A stretch of 64,000 nt of DNA. Source: Prostheceraeus crozeri (lineage: Eukaryota > Platyhelminthes > Polycladida > Euryleptidae). Location: contig CAJQUW010007533.1 of assembly GCA_907163375.1 (NCBI GenBank), positions 320,001 through 384,000 on the forward strand, given 5' to 3'. Below the pieces are notes generated by a model. That model had not been told where the DNA came from, did no database searches, and saw only the letters and a program-made list of their open reading frames with translations. Shown one piece after another: positions 1-11,777 of this stretch. Position numbers and translations under genes: made by a program. The stretch's first letter is position 1, and every line of letters starts with the position of its first letter.

Positions 1-1770
1 CGACAGAGTGTGAGACTCGGATGTGTTGGTCTCGTATGGGTTGACGTGGCCGACCGCCTAGGTTGACGCGGGCGACCGTCTAGGTTGACGTGGGCGACCG
101 TCTAGGTTGACGTGGGCGACCGTCTAGGTTGGCGTGGTGGAATGGTGAAACGGACTTTAGATTCGTGATCAGCGTGAAATTCTGCATCGGTAGGGTGAGT
201 TTCAAGGCAATCGGCGAGAAAAAATTTTTCTTCAAAATTTTAACAGAGTTAGAATTTGGGACGTTTTGGTGTGTAGCGCCCAAACGAAGCATCGGATGAG
301 AAAACGGATTTCAGATTCGGATTCAGCGTGAAATTCTGCATCGGTATGGTGAGTTTCAAGTCAATCGGAGAGAAAAATTTTCGCTGACGTCCCCCCCCCC
401 TCTGGACAGCTCGCTTCGATTTTGGCTTCCAGTGGACGGATTTTGTCGTGCCATAGCTCGTTTGAAAGCTAAGAGTGAGAAAAATTCACTGAAAGAATCG
501 GCTTGTTCCTATCTGTCTTCGTTTAGATGTGAGACGCCATTTAAGATTTTGGGACATTGGCGAAAAACGACAGAGTTAGAATTTGGGACGTTTTGGGCTC
601 TAGCTTCAAAACGAAGCATCGGATTGGAAAACGGATTTCAGATTTGGAATCAGCGTGAAATTCTCTATCTGTATGGTGAGTTTCAAGTCAATCGGAGAGA
701 AAAAATTTTCAACATTTTTCGAAAAAACGACAGAGTTAGAATTTTTTGCGATGGCTGCCTACTGTAGAGCCAAAACGAAGCATCGGATGGGAAAACGGAG
801 GCCAGATTCGGATTCAGCGTCAAAGTCTACATGGAAATGGTGTATTTCCAGCTCAATCGGAGAGAAAAAATTTTCGCTGACTCCCCCCCCTCTGGACAGC
901 TCGCTTCCATTTTGGCTTCCAGTGGACGGATTTTATCGTGCCATAGCTCGTTTGAAAGCTAAGAGTGAGACAAATTCACTGAAAGAATCGGCTTGTTCCT
1001 ATCTGTCTTCATTCAAAAGTTAGAGCGGTTACAAGATTTTAGGACGGAGCTCGCTCACCTGAAAAAATCCTAAGTGTCAGAGTGACTTTGTATGGGTAAA
1101 ATTTTGAAAATTTTCCAAAGTGTGGAATTTCGATCTGGGACCGCCACCAAAACATTTTTCATCAAATTTTGAAATTTCAATGACGTCCCCCCCCTCTGGA
1201 CAGCTTGCTTCGATTTTGGCTTCCAGTGGACGGATTTTGTCGTGCGATAGCTCGTTTGAAAGCTAAGAGTGAGACAAATTCACTGAAAGAATCGGCTTGT
1301 TCCTATCTGTCTTCGTTTAGATGTGAGACGCCATTTAAGATTTTGGGACATTGGCGAAAAACGACAGAGTTAGAATTTGGGACGTTTTGGGCTGTAGCTT
1401 CAAAACGAAGCATCGGATTGGAAAACGGATTTCAGATTTGGAATCAGCGTGAAATTCTCTATCTGTATGGTGAGTTTCAAGTCAATCGGCGAGAAAAAGT
1501 TTCGCTGACCTCCCCCCCTCTGGACAGCTTGCTTCGATTTTGGCTTCCAGTGAACGGATTTAGTCGTGCCATAGCTCGTTTGAAAGCTAAGAGTGAGACA
1601 AATTCACTGAAAGAATCGGCTTGTTCCTATCTGTCTTCGTTTAGATGTGAGACGCCATTTAAGATTTTGGGACATTGGCGAAAAACGACAGAGTTAGAAT
1701 TTGGGACGTTTTGGGCTGTAGCTTCAAAACGAAGCATCGGATGGGAAAACGGATTTCAGATTTGGAATCA
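1..1770. repeat. Left TIR of Polinton element 1
   Basis: It matches 24345-26122 in reverse complement. The outer ~300 bp are distinct and hold a 22-bp tandem repeat. The inner part is a run of direct repeats of about 300-490 bp, each containing a poly-C tract followed by tctggacagc and then cttcgattttggcttccagt (starts near 407, 896, 1200 and 1524). A further partial unit, about 1791-2000, has no partner on the right. Open frames inside the TIR follow the direct repeats, recur in both TIRs and match no protein family, so I treat them as non-genic. Confidence 0.9.
50..140. repeat. 22-bp tandem repeat near the left tip
   Basis: About four copies of a 22-bp unit with core taggttgacgtgggcgaccg. 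The mirror copy lies at about 25985-26080 in the right TIR. It may be a terminal protein or integrase recognition array, but nothing in the sequence proves this. Confidence 0.75.
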
Positions 1771-2043
1771 GCGTCGAATTCTTTATCTGTATGGTGAGTT
1801 TCATGTCAATCGGAGAGTTTCAAGTCAATCGGAGAGAAAAATTTTCAACATTTTTCGGAAAAACGACAGTTAGAATTTTTGCGATGGCTGCCTACTGTAG
1901 AGCCAAAACGAAGCATCGGATGGGAAAACGGAGGCCAGATTCGGATTCAGCGTCAAATTCTACATGGAAATGGTGTATTTCTAGCTCAATCGGAGCACTA
2001 GAACCGGAGATAGACGGGATTTTTAGTGTTTGGATGATGGGTA

Positions 2044-2129
2044 TTACGTCATCAGCTGATCGCCACACACTATATAAGCTGGGAACCGACGGAGACTTGT
2101 CATTCAGACGAGAGATTGCCAACGGTAAG
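2044..2129 (+). promoter_or_regulatory. TATA/initiator promoter and leader splice donor
   Basis: TATATAAG starts at 2071 and TCATTC, a typical animal initiator, starts at 2100, 29 bp later. A CRE/ATF-like TTACGTCA lies just upstream near 2044. The short exon that follows ends at a good splice donor, gtaagt at 2124. The matching acceptor (cgcttcag) ends at 3154, two bases before the ATG of the gene at 3157. The leader exon is therefore non-coding and the start codon lies immediately after the intron. Confidence 0.7.
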
Positions 2130-3154
2130 TCGTCTCTCTGAGCTCCGATGATAGCTTCGGGCATTCCAAATTCCGAGTTTCTGTAAGAAACCGACTTAGA
2201 AAATTTCATTGCTGATATCAGCTAAGCCGTCAGACTTAGAGGTTCGCCAGGAGATGGCCTTCGTCTCCAGGCCATAAAAGACTCCAAAACTTTAAAGGCT
2301 TGTAACTTTGCTTCTACAAGTCCGTTTGACTTGATTCAAAAAAGTTTCGGTCGCTATTGACCTGCCCTAAGTGATAGACTACTTATAAAATTTCATAAGT
2401 AGTGCTAAAAAGTTGAAAATTTTAAATTCACTAGTTTTGGAGGTTTTCTGGGGTTTTCGACCCTGCTGAAGTCAATGAAAGCATTTTTAATGATGTCTGA
2501 GCCAGTCTTCTCATGCTATAAGCGGCTTTTCACTGAAAGCGAGCAAGACACGGAGAGTTTTGCTGTAATATTCCACTGACAGGGTGTTCCTTCGGGACGG
2601 CGGACGATGCCGTAGTGATAAGTGTGGCAAGGGAATGTGTCATATTTGAGACCGTAACCGCTGGGGCAACTCATGTTGGGCATTTGACACAGCTCTCAAC
2701 GTAGCACTTTGAACGCCAATCGGTTGAGTCTTAGCTATCTTGTCATGGGTGGCCTCTAAACATCTCCATTGCAAAACGCTGGTGAATCAAGCACTCTACG
2801 GCTTGCTATCAAGCTGATCAAAGCAATAACTTGGGATGTTTCCTCAAGGTTTTCAAGTATGCTAAGTTCAAATCTGCTATCAGATTTCAAATTTAACTAA
2901 GACTAAGGCAGCTTTGAGGGGTTAGATCCCAGCTACTGTTCACTACCTTTGACTCGGCGTTGCTGTTACCACTTCGGGGCAGTGACAATGATGTCTTCAG
3001 CTGTAAATAGCGGGTATCGGGGAAGATCTCTCACTTCCCTAGTGATCAGTACAAGGCCTTCGGGCTGTCGACGGGATCGAGTGCCACTCACTACACTCAA
3101 ATCTATCATTCCTCACTAAGTGTAAAAATCATTGTTTTCCGTTTTTCGCTTCAG
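2130..3154 (+). other. Leader intron with structured, GC-richer sequence
   Basis: Probable intron in front of the gene at 3157, bounded by gtaagt at 2124 and an acceptor ending at 3154. It is unusually rich in short hairpins closed by ttcg loops (near 2590, 2978 and 3058). It carries a 290-bp module that recurs beyond the downstream gene. No convincing open frame is present. A structured RNA is possible; I cannot assign a ribozyme class. Confidence 0.45.
2500..2790 (+). repeat. Leader module, copy A
   Basis: Diverged duplicate of 4425-4715. Shared landmarks in the same order are gtcttc, tgtaatattcc, a gggtgttcc-like block, ctcaacgtag, a ttagc..cttgtc block and ctccattgca. The copy lies inside the leader intron. 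The strong GC islands separated by variable sequence look more like a conserved RNA fold than a coding exon. Confidence 0.55.
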
Positions 3155-3156
3155 AA

Positions 3157-4119
3157 ATGCCGAAATACAATAATATGAAGACCAGTTTCAAACTGTGTCA
3201 ATGCCGGAAGGTATTCCGAGCTGACGCCTTCAAGAAGCATGCTTGTACTAACAAGAAACAGATAGGGGTCGCTCGCTACTATTGCGGAGTCCACAAAGTC
3301 AGTCGCTTAAGTGAGCGGCTGGAGGATTGGCACTCACAATACAGCGAGTGTCAAACAGGCGAAGTAGGCGAAGAAGAACGGAGTTCACTCTTCGCCACTG
3401 AGCTCCGTTCTTTGGAGCTACAATCTGCCAACGAGCAAGAACGGAGTTCACTTTTCACCACTGAGGCCACTGAGCTACAATCCGCCATTGAAGCGATTGC
3501 CGCTGTATCGTCACTTAGTAGCGAGAGCTCGCTGACCAGCAGCGATAGTGAGGAGGAGGAGGGAGAGCTACAGTCGCAACTTATCGAGGACGTCGACCTC
3601 GATCGCGAGACCCCTACAGCCGTAACTGCGAGTGGAATTGCAACACAATGTCGCAATTTTGTCAAGCGCCCGCCGGTGATCGCCGAACGGGATAGACTAA
3701 AGAAAGAGGCGGAGAAGTTGAAGGAGGAGGCCTTCTCATACAAGGCAAAGTATGAGGACCTAAAGAACGTGGCCGGAGAGATGAAGAAGGTGAAGGAGAG
3801 ATTAAGCGAGCGGGATGGCGAGTTGGAGCAGGAGAGGCTCAAGACTCTCGAGGGGAAAGCCAGAGAAGAGGCTTTACTAGCAGAGAGGGAAAGTAGGGAG
3901 AAGGAGATACGAAGGTTGAAGGAGGAAGTGGAGAGACTCCGTGTGCAGATGGCTAAGGTGGTCGAGACGAACCACGAGCTGCACCGTTCGGCGCAGCTGG
4001 TGGATCGCGATCGAAGGTTGCGTTCCAGTCGTCTGCACATCCCTATTAGAAAGGGGAGAGTGGCAGAAACTCCTCTCTTGTACGAGCGTGAAGAGGGGAG
4101 AAATGCTACTCTCGGGTGA
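3157..4119 (+). CDS. Polinton zinc-finger/coiled-coil protein, unassigned
   Basis: A 320-residue protein that I cannot match to a named family. The first 55 residues contain a C2H2-like cluster (CQCRKVF, then HAC, then YYCGVH). Residues about 115-140 are a Ser- and Glu-rich acidic stretch. Residues about 175-275 are almost pure charged coiled coil (Lys/Glu/Arg/Leu heptads), and the tail is basic. The layout fits a DNA-binding, dimerising regulator or packaging factor. The ATG lies two bases after a splice acceptor, supporting this start. A promoter at 2071 and an AATAAA near 5066 on the same strand bracket the transcription unit. A possible further intron acceptor near 4266 suggests a longer 3' structure. 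Confidence 0.6.
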   Translation: MPKYNNMKTSFKLCQCRKVFRADAFKKHACTNKKQIGVARYYCGVHKVSRLSERLEDWHSQYSECQTGEVGEEERSSLFATELRSLELQSANEQERSSLFTTEATELQSAIEAIAAVSSLSSESSLTSSDSEEEEGELQSQLIEDVDLDRETPTAVTASGIATQCRNFVKRPPVIAERDRLKKEAEKLKEEAFSYKAKYEDLKNVAGEMKKVKERLSERDGELEQERLKTLEGKAREEALLAERESREKEIRRLKEEVERLRVQMAKVVETNHELHRSAQLVDRDRRLRSSRLHIPIRKGRVAETPLLYEREEGRNATLG

Positions 4120-4424
4120 AGAAAGGGGTGGAGTGTCTACACTTCACCTTCGATCATCGTGATCCGATCTCGAATTTCCTTTATGAGGAAGCGTCCGAGA
4201 AGATCTGCAAGTAAAAATGACTAAATTAAAATGTGAGATGATAACTCACTACTTCTTTCTTTACAGACATCCAAGAGAAGCGACCACCCGCCCCGTTGCC
4301 GGAGCCGCAGTCGAAACAGCAAGCCTGAGTCCCTACCACACACCCCGAGAACGAACCATCGGCTCTCTTAAGGGCCACCATGGGGCAAGACATGATAGAA
4401 CCTCCTCGCGGTTTGCCCTGGGCA

Positions 4425-4715
4425 GTCTTCGGACTGGCGAATACTATCATTAAGTTGAATCTGCTATCAGTCAACTTGAACGTTGCAAATGAAGTTCGGT
4501 GTAATACTTCCTTTCGACGGGCGTTCCTGTAAAGGGCGGCGGTGAAACCCGTAGCTATGTATACCGCAAGGGACATTCGGCAATGGTCAATCTTGTTAAA
4601 CCTCTCTGCGTCATGTTTGCAAGTGATTGCCTCTGTCTCAACGTAGTATGCATTCGCGCCAGGGCGACATTTAGCCAACTGTCGAAGGTTGCCTAAAACT
4701 TTCCATTGCATACGT
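4425..4715 (+). repeat. Leader module, copy B
   Basis: Diverged copy of 2500-2790, here downstream of the gene at 3157. An open frame on the opposite strand covers it, but copy A does not keep that frame open. I therefore regard the module as non-coding or RNA-structural. Confidence 0.5.
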
Positions 4716-5054
4716 TATGAGAACCATGAGTTCTACCTGTCTCTATCAATGAGACGAATTGATGAATGGAATGAAATGGGAGGACACTCACGCGCCACAC
4801 GCAACATAACACACTTCTCTCTTTCGTAGTCTAACAAGCTCTTTACACATGGATCGCAGTCGATTGCTATTCCTGTATCAGAAGTGTAAGCTATCTTAAT
4901 TTTATCTAACACTATTTCATCTACCATTATCATCCATATGAAATGTTATAAGAATTGCAAGTTAAACTAAGTGTGCTACTATTTCCAAATGAAAAAGTAT
5001 ACATGGTTAAATCATCCACTGAAGCCCCATTCAAGTAAGTCAGTATGAAGGCAA

Positions 5055-5085
5055 AGATAATATGAAATAAAAATTTATTATGGCA
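5055..5085. terminator. Bidirectional poly(A) signal region
   Basis: AATAAA-type hexamers occur on both strands within about 30 bp (gaaataaaaatttattat). They lie between the plus-strand gene ending at 4119 and the minus-strand gene 5168-5527, so both convergent transcripts can end here. Confidence 0.55.
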
Positions 5086-5167
5086 TGTATTTCAAAAGGT
5101 CTTCATCGTCAATATCATCCCAGAGTCTGGCTTCACATAGATCACAAAAACAGTTCACTTGCTTCAA

Positions 5168-5527
5168 TCATTCTTCTACCGCGAGCCTCACTTTGTCGAT
5201 GTACTCCCACTCCGCTATAGTTCGTGGCTGGGAGTTAGGGGTGTACCACTCCCATAATTGGTGGAGGAATTTCGTGCTGGTGATCTCCATCACATCGTCA
5301 GTATCGTACTGGAGATACTTCCACCTCACGCCTGTTAAGTCGGGACACTCCTTCTCACATACACTCTCCTCTTCCTCGTCCGCTGGTAATGATAACTTTC
5401 GTATATTGTCCAGTCGGTACACCTTCTCCACCTTCGCCTTTCTTGGTGCATTTGGTGTAACGAGCGCCTTTGGTGTTGAGCATGGAGAAGAGAATTTTGT
5501 GTTTGGTGTTGTTGGAGGGCTTGTCAT
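5168..5527 (-). CDS. Small unassigned Polinton protein
   Basis: A 119-residue protein with a Pro/Thr/Ser-rich N-terminus of about 30 residues and a compact folded-looking region containing a WKYLQYDTDD stretch and several Trp residues (LWEWYTP). I do not recognise the family. It is transcribed away from the polymerase gene out of a short shared intergenic region (5528-5805) and ends in front of a poly(A) signal near 5070. Balanced composition and gene-like placement support it as real. No membrane segment or catalytic motif is visible. Confidence 0.5.
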   Translation of the reverse strand: MTSPPTTPNTKFSSPCSTPKALVTPNAPRKAKVEKVYRLDNIRKLSLPADEEEESVCEKECPDLTGVRWKYLQYDTDDVMEITSTKFLHQLWEWYTPNSQPRTIAEWEYIDKVRLAVEE

Positions 5528-5624
5528 GTTGACTGTGAATAATGACTTTGAAATGTTTTCTAATTCTTAAGTATACACAAGCAGCCAATCAGAATGAACA
5601 TCCAATGAATGAAGAGAATGAAAG

Positions 5625-5992
5625 TATATAAGCAAAGTGACATCCGTATCATTTCACTCTGTCTTTGAGACGCATAAGTGAACTGTTGTCTAGCGAATTC
5701 TGTATTTGAGGCGTACAAGTGAACTGCTCTTTAGTGAATTCCAAATTTGAGTGAAGTCTCTATCTTGTTGAAGTATCAAGCTTAAACATAATTTCGTTCA
5801 AATGGTAAGTTGAAAATTTCCTCTCTCATCTCCCTCAAACGTGTGGCTAATAGCATCTTCCTCAATTTCAGGCATCAACTTCATCACCAACACCCTCCCT
5901 TCTCGAGGAAAGTTTAGAGTTGTTGAGTCAAGGTAGGTTGTAACAATACACTGAGACTTGAACAGAGATGAAAGAATGATTTCTCTTTCAGG
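5625..5992 (+). promoter_or_regulatory. Polymerase promoter with spliced 5' leader
   Basis: TATATAAG begins at 5625 and a TCACTC initiator at 5654, 29 bp away. Downstream, an ATG sits directly against a consensus donor (gtaagt at 5805). Acceptor-like ctcaatttcag ends at 5871, gtaggt is at 5933 and ttctctttcag ends at 5991, so the 5' end is probably split into small exons. The same TATA-to-initiator spacing recurs at 2071, 15982 and 24294 (minus). Confidence 0.6.
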
Positions 5993-8900
5993 TGATACCA
6001 GTTCCATCTCGTGCGAGTCCATATCAACATTGTCGCGGGAATGCGACGATCGGCAATGTGCTGACTGTGGACACATCTTCACGAGGAAGCGTGATCTCAT
6101 CCGACACATCAAGCGAGGTGTTTGTAGACCTAAGCCGGCATCAATCTCCGAAGGTAGGGATGATTCTGTTAACGATGTCTCCTTTTCTTGCGATTTATGC
6201 ATTCAGTCTTTCGAGACACGTTTTGAACTATCTTCGCACAGACTTCGACATACACACACAAACGATACCTACACCAACGGTGCCTCCTCTATCCGACTCA
6301 CTGAGGTGTCCATAAATAATTTAGTGAGGAACTACCAGATGGACTCCTCAGAAACCATTGCTAACTTTGAGGAATGGTTTCATCAAAATTCATCATTGAT
6401 AGAAGCGCTCTTCAACAATTTAGACAATTTTAGAATGAAGGCGCTCATCTATCTCAAAATAAAATATGTAAAAATCGACCACCATACTGGACAAATAATA
6501 GAGAGGTTGGAGTTTCACATACCCTCCTCTCCTGCAACCGAAGTTGTAGACTGTGAGTCTTGGATAAATTTTCATATCCAAGGGTTAAAATTAAATATAG
6601 ATAAATTTAACGAGCGTGATAGTGGACTCGTTTTTGATGGTATTGAGACCGCCATGATTAAAATCAGTTTATTAGGAAATCATAGTGGTCGAGGCTCCTT
6701 TAAACTTCCGAAAAATTTAAGAAATAAAGCAGCAGTCATTTCTGTAGATTGCGAATCGCAATGTTTTAAGTATGCCGTCCTCTCCATTCTCCACTATAAT
6801 GATGTGCAGAATAGCCGATACCGCAAGAGTAAGTATCAACAGTGGGAGAATGAATTAAACTTCTGACTGTAAATAGATATAATTAGACTGTAATAGTGAC
6901 GATATGAAAATTAAAGATATAGAAAAATTTGAAAAATTGAACAACATCAAAATAGTTCTCCATGTTTGGGAAAAAGGATTGAAGGGTGTGCGCTACAACT
7001 CGCGTTCGAGTTGTTATGAACGTACAGTAAACCTGTTATTAGTAAAACAGGATGATAGTGAGGAATGGCACTACTGCGGTATTCTCAAAATCTCTCGCTT
7101 ATACCACCACTTAGAAAACTCTAGTAGAGAGTTATATTACTGCGACAGATGTATTCGCCACTTTAGGAGGAAAACTAAATTTGAAACTCATTACGAATGG
7201 TGTAAGCGAGGTAAACTACAAATGGAGCGCATGCCCAAAGATAAGGAGTTTTCATATAGAGAGAATGGTGATGAACTAAGTCCTCTTCGTGTCATCTATG
7301 CTGACATCGAATGCTATATCGATGATAACATCCATCGACCAGCAGCCATTTCCTGCTATGAAGTATGGCATGATCACTTTAGGAGTAGGCAAAATAAAAT
7401 GCGCGTCTGGCAAGGTGAGGATTGTATTTACCAATTCCTACAATTCCTCGAACAGGCTGTAAAATTTCAACAAAAGTATGATGGTGAACTCTATCGCAGA
7501 TCATTGCATATGACAGCAGATGATCAAGCAAAATTTGATAGTTGCAACGTTTGCCCCAAATGTAGGAAAACATTTGACGATGATAAGATTAAGAAAGTGC
7601 GCGACCATGATCACATCACTGGTAAATTTAGAAACGCACTCTGTTCAAAATGTAATTTTTCGCTGAGGATGAAGCGGCGTACATTACCCGTCATTTTCCA
7701 TAATTTCAAGGGCTACGACAGCCATATGATAATAAAAGGAGGTTTAGGTCAAATGAAAGCGTGGAAGCTTGATGTAATAGCACAAACGAGAGAGAAGTTT
7801 ATGGCCATGACAGCAAAAGTGCCTGTCGATTAATTTAAAGAAAATAAGACGGTCTATTTTGATATAAAATTTTTAGATTCCTACCAATTTATGACTGCAT
7901 CACTGGCCTCTCTCGTGCAAAATCTAAAGTCTCTTCCACTAACACAAAATCTTAAGAAACAATATCCAAATTTAACTAATGAAGTCATCACACGGAAAGG
8001 AGTCTTTCCATATGCATATTTTGATACGATTAGTAAACTCGGCGAGACTTCTCTTCCGCCCATAGATAAATTTAAAAATGATTTGACCGGCGCAGAATGT
8101 AAGACCGAAGATTATGATCATGCACAAGATGCATGGATAAAATTTGACTGCCATACATTTGGCGAATATATGATTGCCTATCTTAAGTTAGATGTATTTT
8201 TGCTGGCTGATGTATTTCAGGAATTTCGACGAGTGGCATTAGAAGAAGATAAGTTAGATCCCGTCCACTTTGTCAGTCTACCAGCCATGTCATTTAAGTC
8301 TGCTTTTAAAATGACTGGTGAGACCATTCATCTCTTACAAGATCCAGAGATGTATAATTTATTTGAGCGAGGAATTCGCGGTGGTCTCACATTTGTAAAT
8401 AAACATAGGTTAAAATCAAAAATAGTAGGCGATGCTCAGACTCATCTTAAGTATTATGACCAAAATAATTTGTATGGTAGTTCATTATCCAAACCGCTAC
8501 CTCACTCTGAGTTTAGCTGGTTAGATGATAGTGAAATTCAACATTTCTCCAACCCTTCCAACATACTAGCAATTCCAGATGAAGGTGATTGGGGATATTA
8601 TTTTGAGATAGATCTAATCTATCCAAATAATATTAAACATAAAACCGTGGATTTTCCACTCGCACCCGAATCAGGTGAAGTGACCAAAGATATGTTTTCC
8701 GACTTTATGAAAAAATTTCATAAAGATCTAGAATCATGTGGACAACCCAAGTATAAGCCTTGCCGCAAACTTTTACTCACCCAGTATGATAAAGAAAACT
8801 ATCTAGTTCACTTTAGCATCTTAAAATTTTATTTAGAAATGGGTATGATTTTAAAAAGAGTTCACCGCATTATTAAATTTAGACAGAAAGCCTTCCTCAA

Positions 8901-9807
8901 ACCCTACATAGATAGTAACAGCCAGAAACGTGCACTAGCCCAAAATAATTTTGAAAAAGATTTTTATAAATATAAGAACAACAGTCTATTTGGTGAGACG
9001 ATGGAGGATGCTAGAAAGCGCGTAAACTACAAACTAGTTAATGATGATCAAAAGTATCACAAATTGGTCTCATCACCTCTATTCATCGATAGAGACATAA
9101 TCGATGAGGATCTTGTAGGTATTAAAATGATAAAATCTGAAGTTGAGTTGTGCAAACCCATCTATATTGGTCAAGCTGTTCTAGATTACTCGAAGCTTGA
9201 AATGTATCAACTCTTCTATAAAATACTAAAAACGTGTCCTCTCGTAAAAGAGGTTCGTTTGTTGGGTGGTGATACAGATAGTTTCTTCTTAGGTATTACC
9301 ACTCAAAAAGATTTAAATTTTAATGAAGTAGGAAAATCTTTAGAAAGATATTTTGATACATCAAATTATCCTGCTGATCATCCACTATACTCCATCAAAA
9401 ATAAGGCAAAATTTGGCTGCTTTAAGGATGCGACAGCAGGGAAGGTGATAGCTGAAATGATTCTCCTCCGTCCAAAAATGTACAGTATGAAATTAAAGGA
9501 TAGCGACGATAGCATTAAGCGCGCTAAAGGCATATCAAGATCATTGGTCTCTAACATGAAACATAAGAATTTCAGGAAAGCCTATAGAAATAAAAATATA
9601 ACGTTTGTCAATATGACAATCTTAAAATCTAAGTCGCATGAGATCAAAACTCATACTTTTAGGAAACAGGCGCTTTCAGCATGGGAGGATAAGAGGTGCT
9701 GGCTAGAACACAACATATCTCTTCCACATGGACATCCTGACACAAACATACCACCACCCAAAAGAATTAAACTCACACTACCACATTCAGGAGACGTCTT
9801 AGCATAA
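5958..9807 (+). CDS. Polinton protein-primed DNA polymerase B (element 1)
   Basis: Replicates the element by protein priming. Parts in order: two C2H2-like fingers (CADCGHIF and CDLCIQSF), the Polinton-specific N-terminal domain, and an endonuclease VII-like zinc module (CPKCRKTF then DHDHITGKF). These are followed by 3'-5' exonuclease motifs YADIECY, FKGYDSHM and YLKLDVFLLAD, and palm motifs YDQNNLYG, KNNSLFGETM and GGDTDSF. All catalytic aspartates are visible. In Polintons this gene lies toward one end and runs opposite to the capsid block, as here. The locus is broken, with about two interruptions. Family assignment is certain from the motif order; a host polymerase is excluded by the YxD/DTDS spacing and zinc module. 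Confidence 0.95.
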
Positions 9808-10101
9808 TCATCCTTAACTTAGTATTTTGATGTTGATTTCTGTAGATAAACATTGTTAAATATAACCAAAAAGAGGCAAATTTCTACGGGCACTAGACGC
9901 TTTATTTGATTTGTGCGAGCTTTCGGCTATCCGCCTTAATCATGCACATAAAGTGATGGCAAGTAAAGAAGATCGCAAACAGAATTTACACTAAAATCAA
10001 TAAATCATTAAAGATAGATACTGAACGTCAAAGGTCAAAAGGGCAAAGCAAGCATACTACTAAAAAGAAAAATAGTAGGGTAAAGAAATAATAAAAAATT
10101 G

Positions 10102-10928
10102 TTACAGAATGTTAAGCTGCACACCTTTACAATTGTTCATCAGCTTGGAAGAGTCTATGCTGTTTATATATAAAGATTCAAGTATGGACCTCTTTTGATA
10201 GTTCTTTATGCCGGAATGAATGATTTTCCACTTAACTGTCGGCTGAGTACCTGGATGTTTTGTAATAAAATGCTCCCGAACAGCAGAATCAGAGGAATTT
10301 AAAAACAAATGCTCGTTAAGACGAGACTTGATGAGACGTTTAGTTTGTCCAATGTAAATTTCACCACATAAATTACAATTAATTTGATATATGACGCATT
10401 TTGAGAAGCACATATTGCGTTTATCAGACATGGGGCAGAATTTGCAATTAGCATCACACTGCAACTTCTCTTTAGGTGGATGAAAAATTCGCTTCAATGA
10501 TTGTCCACCGTAAAACCATGGGTTCACCAAGTCTTCGATTCCTAATCTTTTCAAGAACGAAGTGTAGTGTTTTTTAGTGACTTCATCAACGTATGGACAC
10601 TTGATGTAGGCTCTAATAGTATCTGGAGGCTTGTTGAGGGGATCAGACTTTCTTCGATTGTATAGTCTGAAAGAGGAGTCAACAAAGCGTTTAGGATATC
10701 CGTTTCTAGAGAATTTTTCCTTTATCAAATTAAAAGAGTACACTTTGTTCTCTTGTGTGGTAGATCTGTAGTCAGCTCGTCTAATCTCACCGAGAACAAT
10801 GCCCCTTTTGCTTGATATAGGACAGTTTGAGTTCCAGTGTAAAATAGCTCCACTATGAATCGGCTTGCTGAACAGTCTGGATTGGAAACAACAACCATCG
10901 AAATATATGTCGCAATCAAGAAATGGAA
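10102..10928 (-). CDS. Penelope-like RT end + GIY-YIG endonuclease, left copy (partial)
   Basis: 5'-truncated coding region, identical in its 213 C-terminal residues to the right copy. It shows the post-palm region of a Penelope RT (FLDCDIYFDG, then HWNSNCPISSKRG) and NGYPKRF. A zinc-like CDANCKFCP stretch and a GIY-YIG domain follow (INCNLCGEIYIGQTKR, then REHFITKHPG). The C-terminal NNCKGVQLNIL is a usual tail. The palm and fingers of the RT are absent. The frame runs to the palindrome centre without its own start codon. Confidence 0.85.
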
Positions 10929-10950
10929 TTGCCTAATACTGATGGTTTTC

Positions 10951-11777
10951 TTCCATTTCTTGATTGCGACATATATTTCGATGGTTGTTGTTTCCAATCC
11001 AGACTGTTCAGCAAGCCGATTCATAGTGGAGCTATTTTACACTGGAACTCAAACTGTCCTATATCAAGCAAAAGGGGCATTGTTCTCGGTGAGATTAGAC
11101 GAGCTGACTACAGATCTACCACACAAGAGAACAAAGTGTACTCTTTTAATTTGATAAAGGAAAAATTCTCTAGAAACGGATATCCTAAACGCTTTGTTGA
11201 CTCCTCTTTCAGACTATACAATCGAAGAAAGTCTGATCCCCTCAACAAGCCTCCAGATACTATTAGAGCCTACATCAAGTGTCCATACGTTGATGAAGTC
11301 ACTAAAAAACACTACACTTCGTTCTTGAAAAGATTAGGAATCGAAGACTTGGTGAACCCATGGTTTTACGGTGGACAATCATTGAAGCGAATTTTTCATC
11401 CACCTAAAGAGAAGTTGCAGTGTGATGCTAATTGCAAATTCTGCCCCATGTCTGATAAACGCAATATGTGCTTCTCAAAATGCGTCATATATCAAATTAA
11501 TTGTAATTTATGTGGTGAAATTTACATTGGACAAACTAAACGTCTCATCAAGTCTCGTCTTAACGAGCATTTGTTTTTAAATTCCTCTGATTCTGCTGTT
11601 CGGGAGCATTTTATTACAAAACATCCAGGTACTCAGCCGACAGTTAAGTGGAAAATCATTCATTCCGGCATAAAGAACTATCAAAAGAGGTCCATACTTG
11701 AATCTTTATATATAAACAGCATAGACTCTTCCAAGCTGATGAACAATTGTAAAGGTGTGCAGCTTAACATTCTGTAA
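10951..11777 (+). CDS. Penelope-like RT end + GIY-YIG endonuclease, right copy (partial)
   Basis: Mirror of the left copy with the same domains. The frame happens to stay open across the 22-bp spacer to an ATG at 10923 in the opposite arm. That codon is a by-product of the palindrome, not the native start. The GIY-YIG nuclease of these elements nicks target DNA for retrotransposition. Both copies lack the RT catalytic core, so neither can act alone. Confidence 0.85.

Noticed and set aside
432-2141. Several open frames of 110-220 codons in the left TIR (and mirror frames at 24328-25713)
   Set aside because: They follow the direct repeats, start and stop at repeat boundaries, and resemble no protein; they appear because the repeat unit happens to be open.
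3351-4040. 229-codon Ser-rich minus-strand frame
   Set aside because: Antisense shadow of the Lys/Glu-rich coiled-coil gene on the plus strand.
4226-4711. 161-codon minus-strand frame
   Set aside because: Overlaps leader module copy B; copy A does not keep the frame open and no domain is visible.
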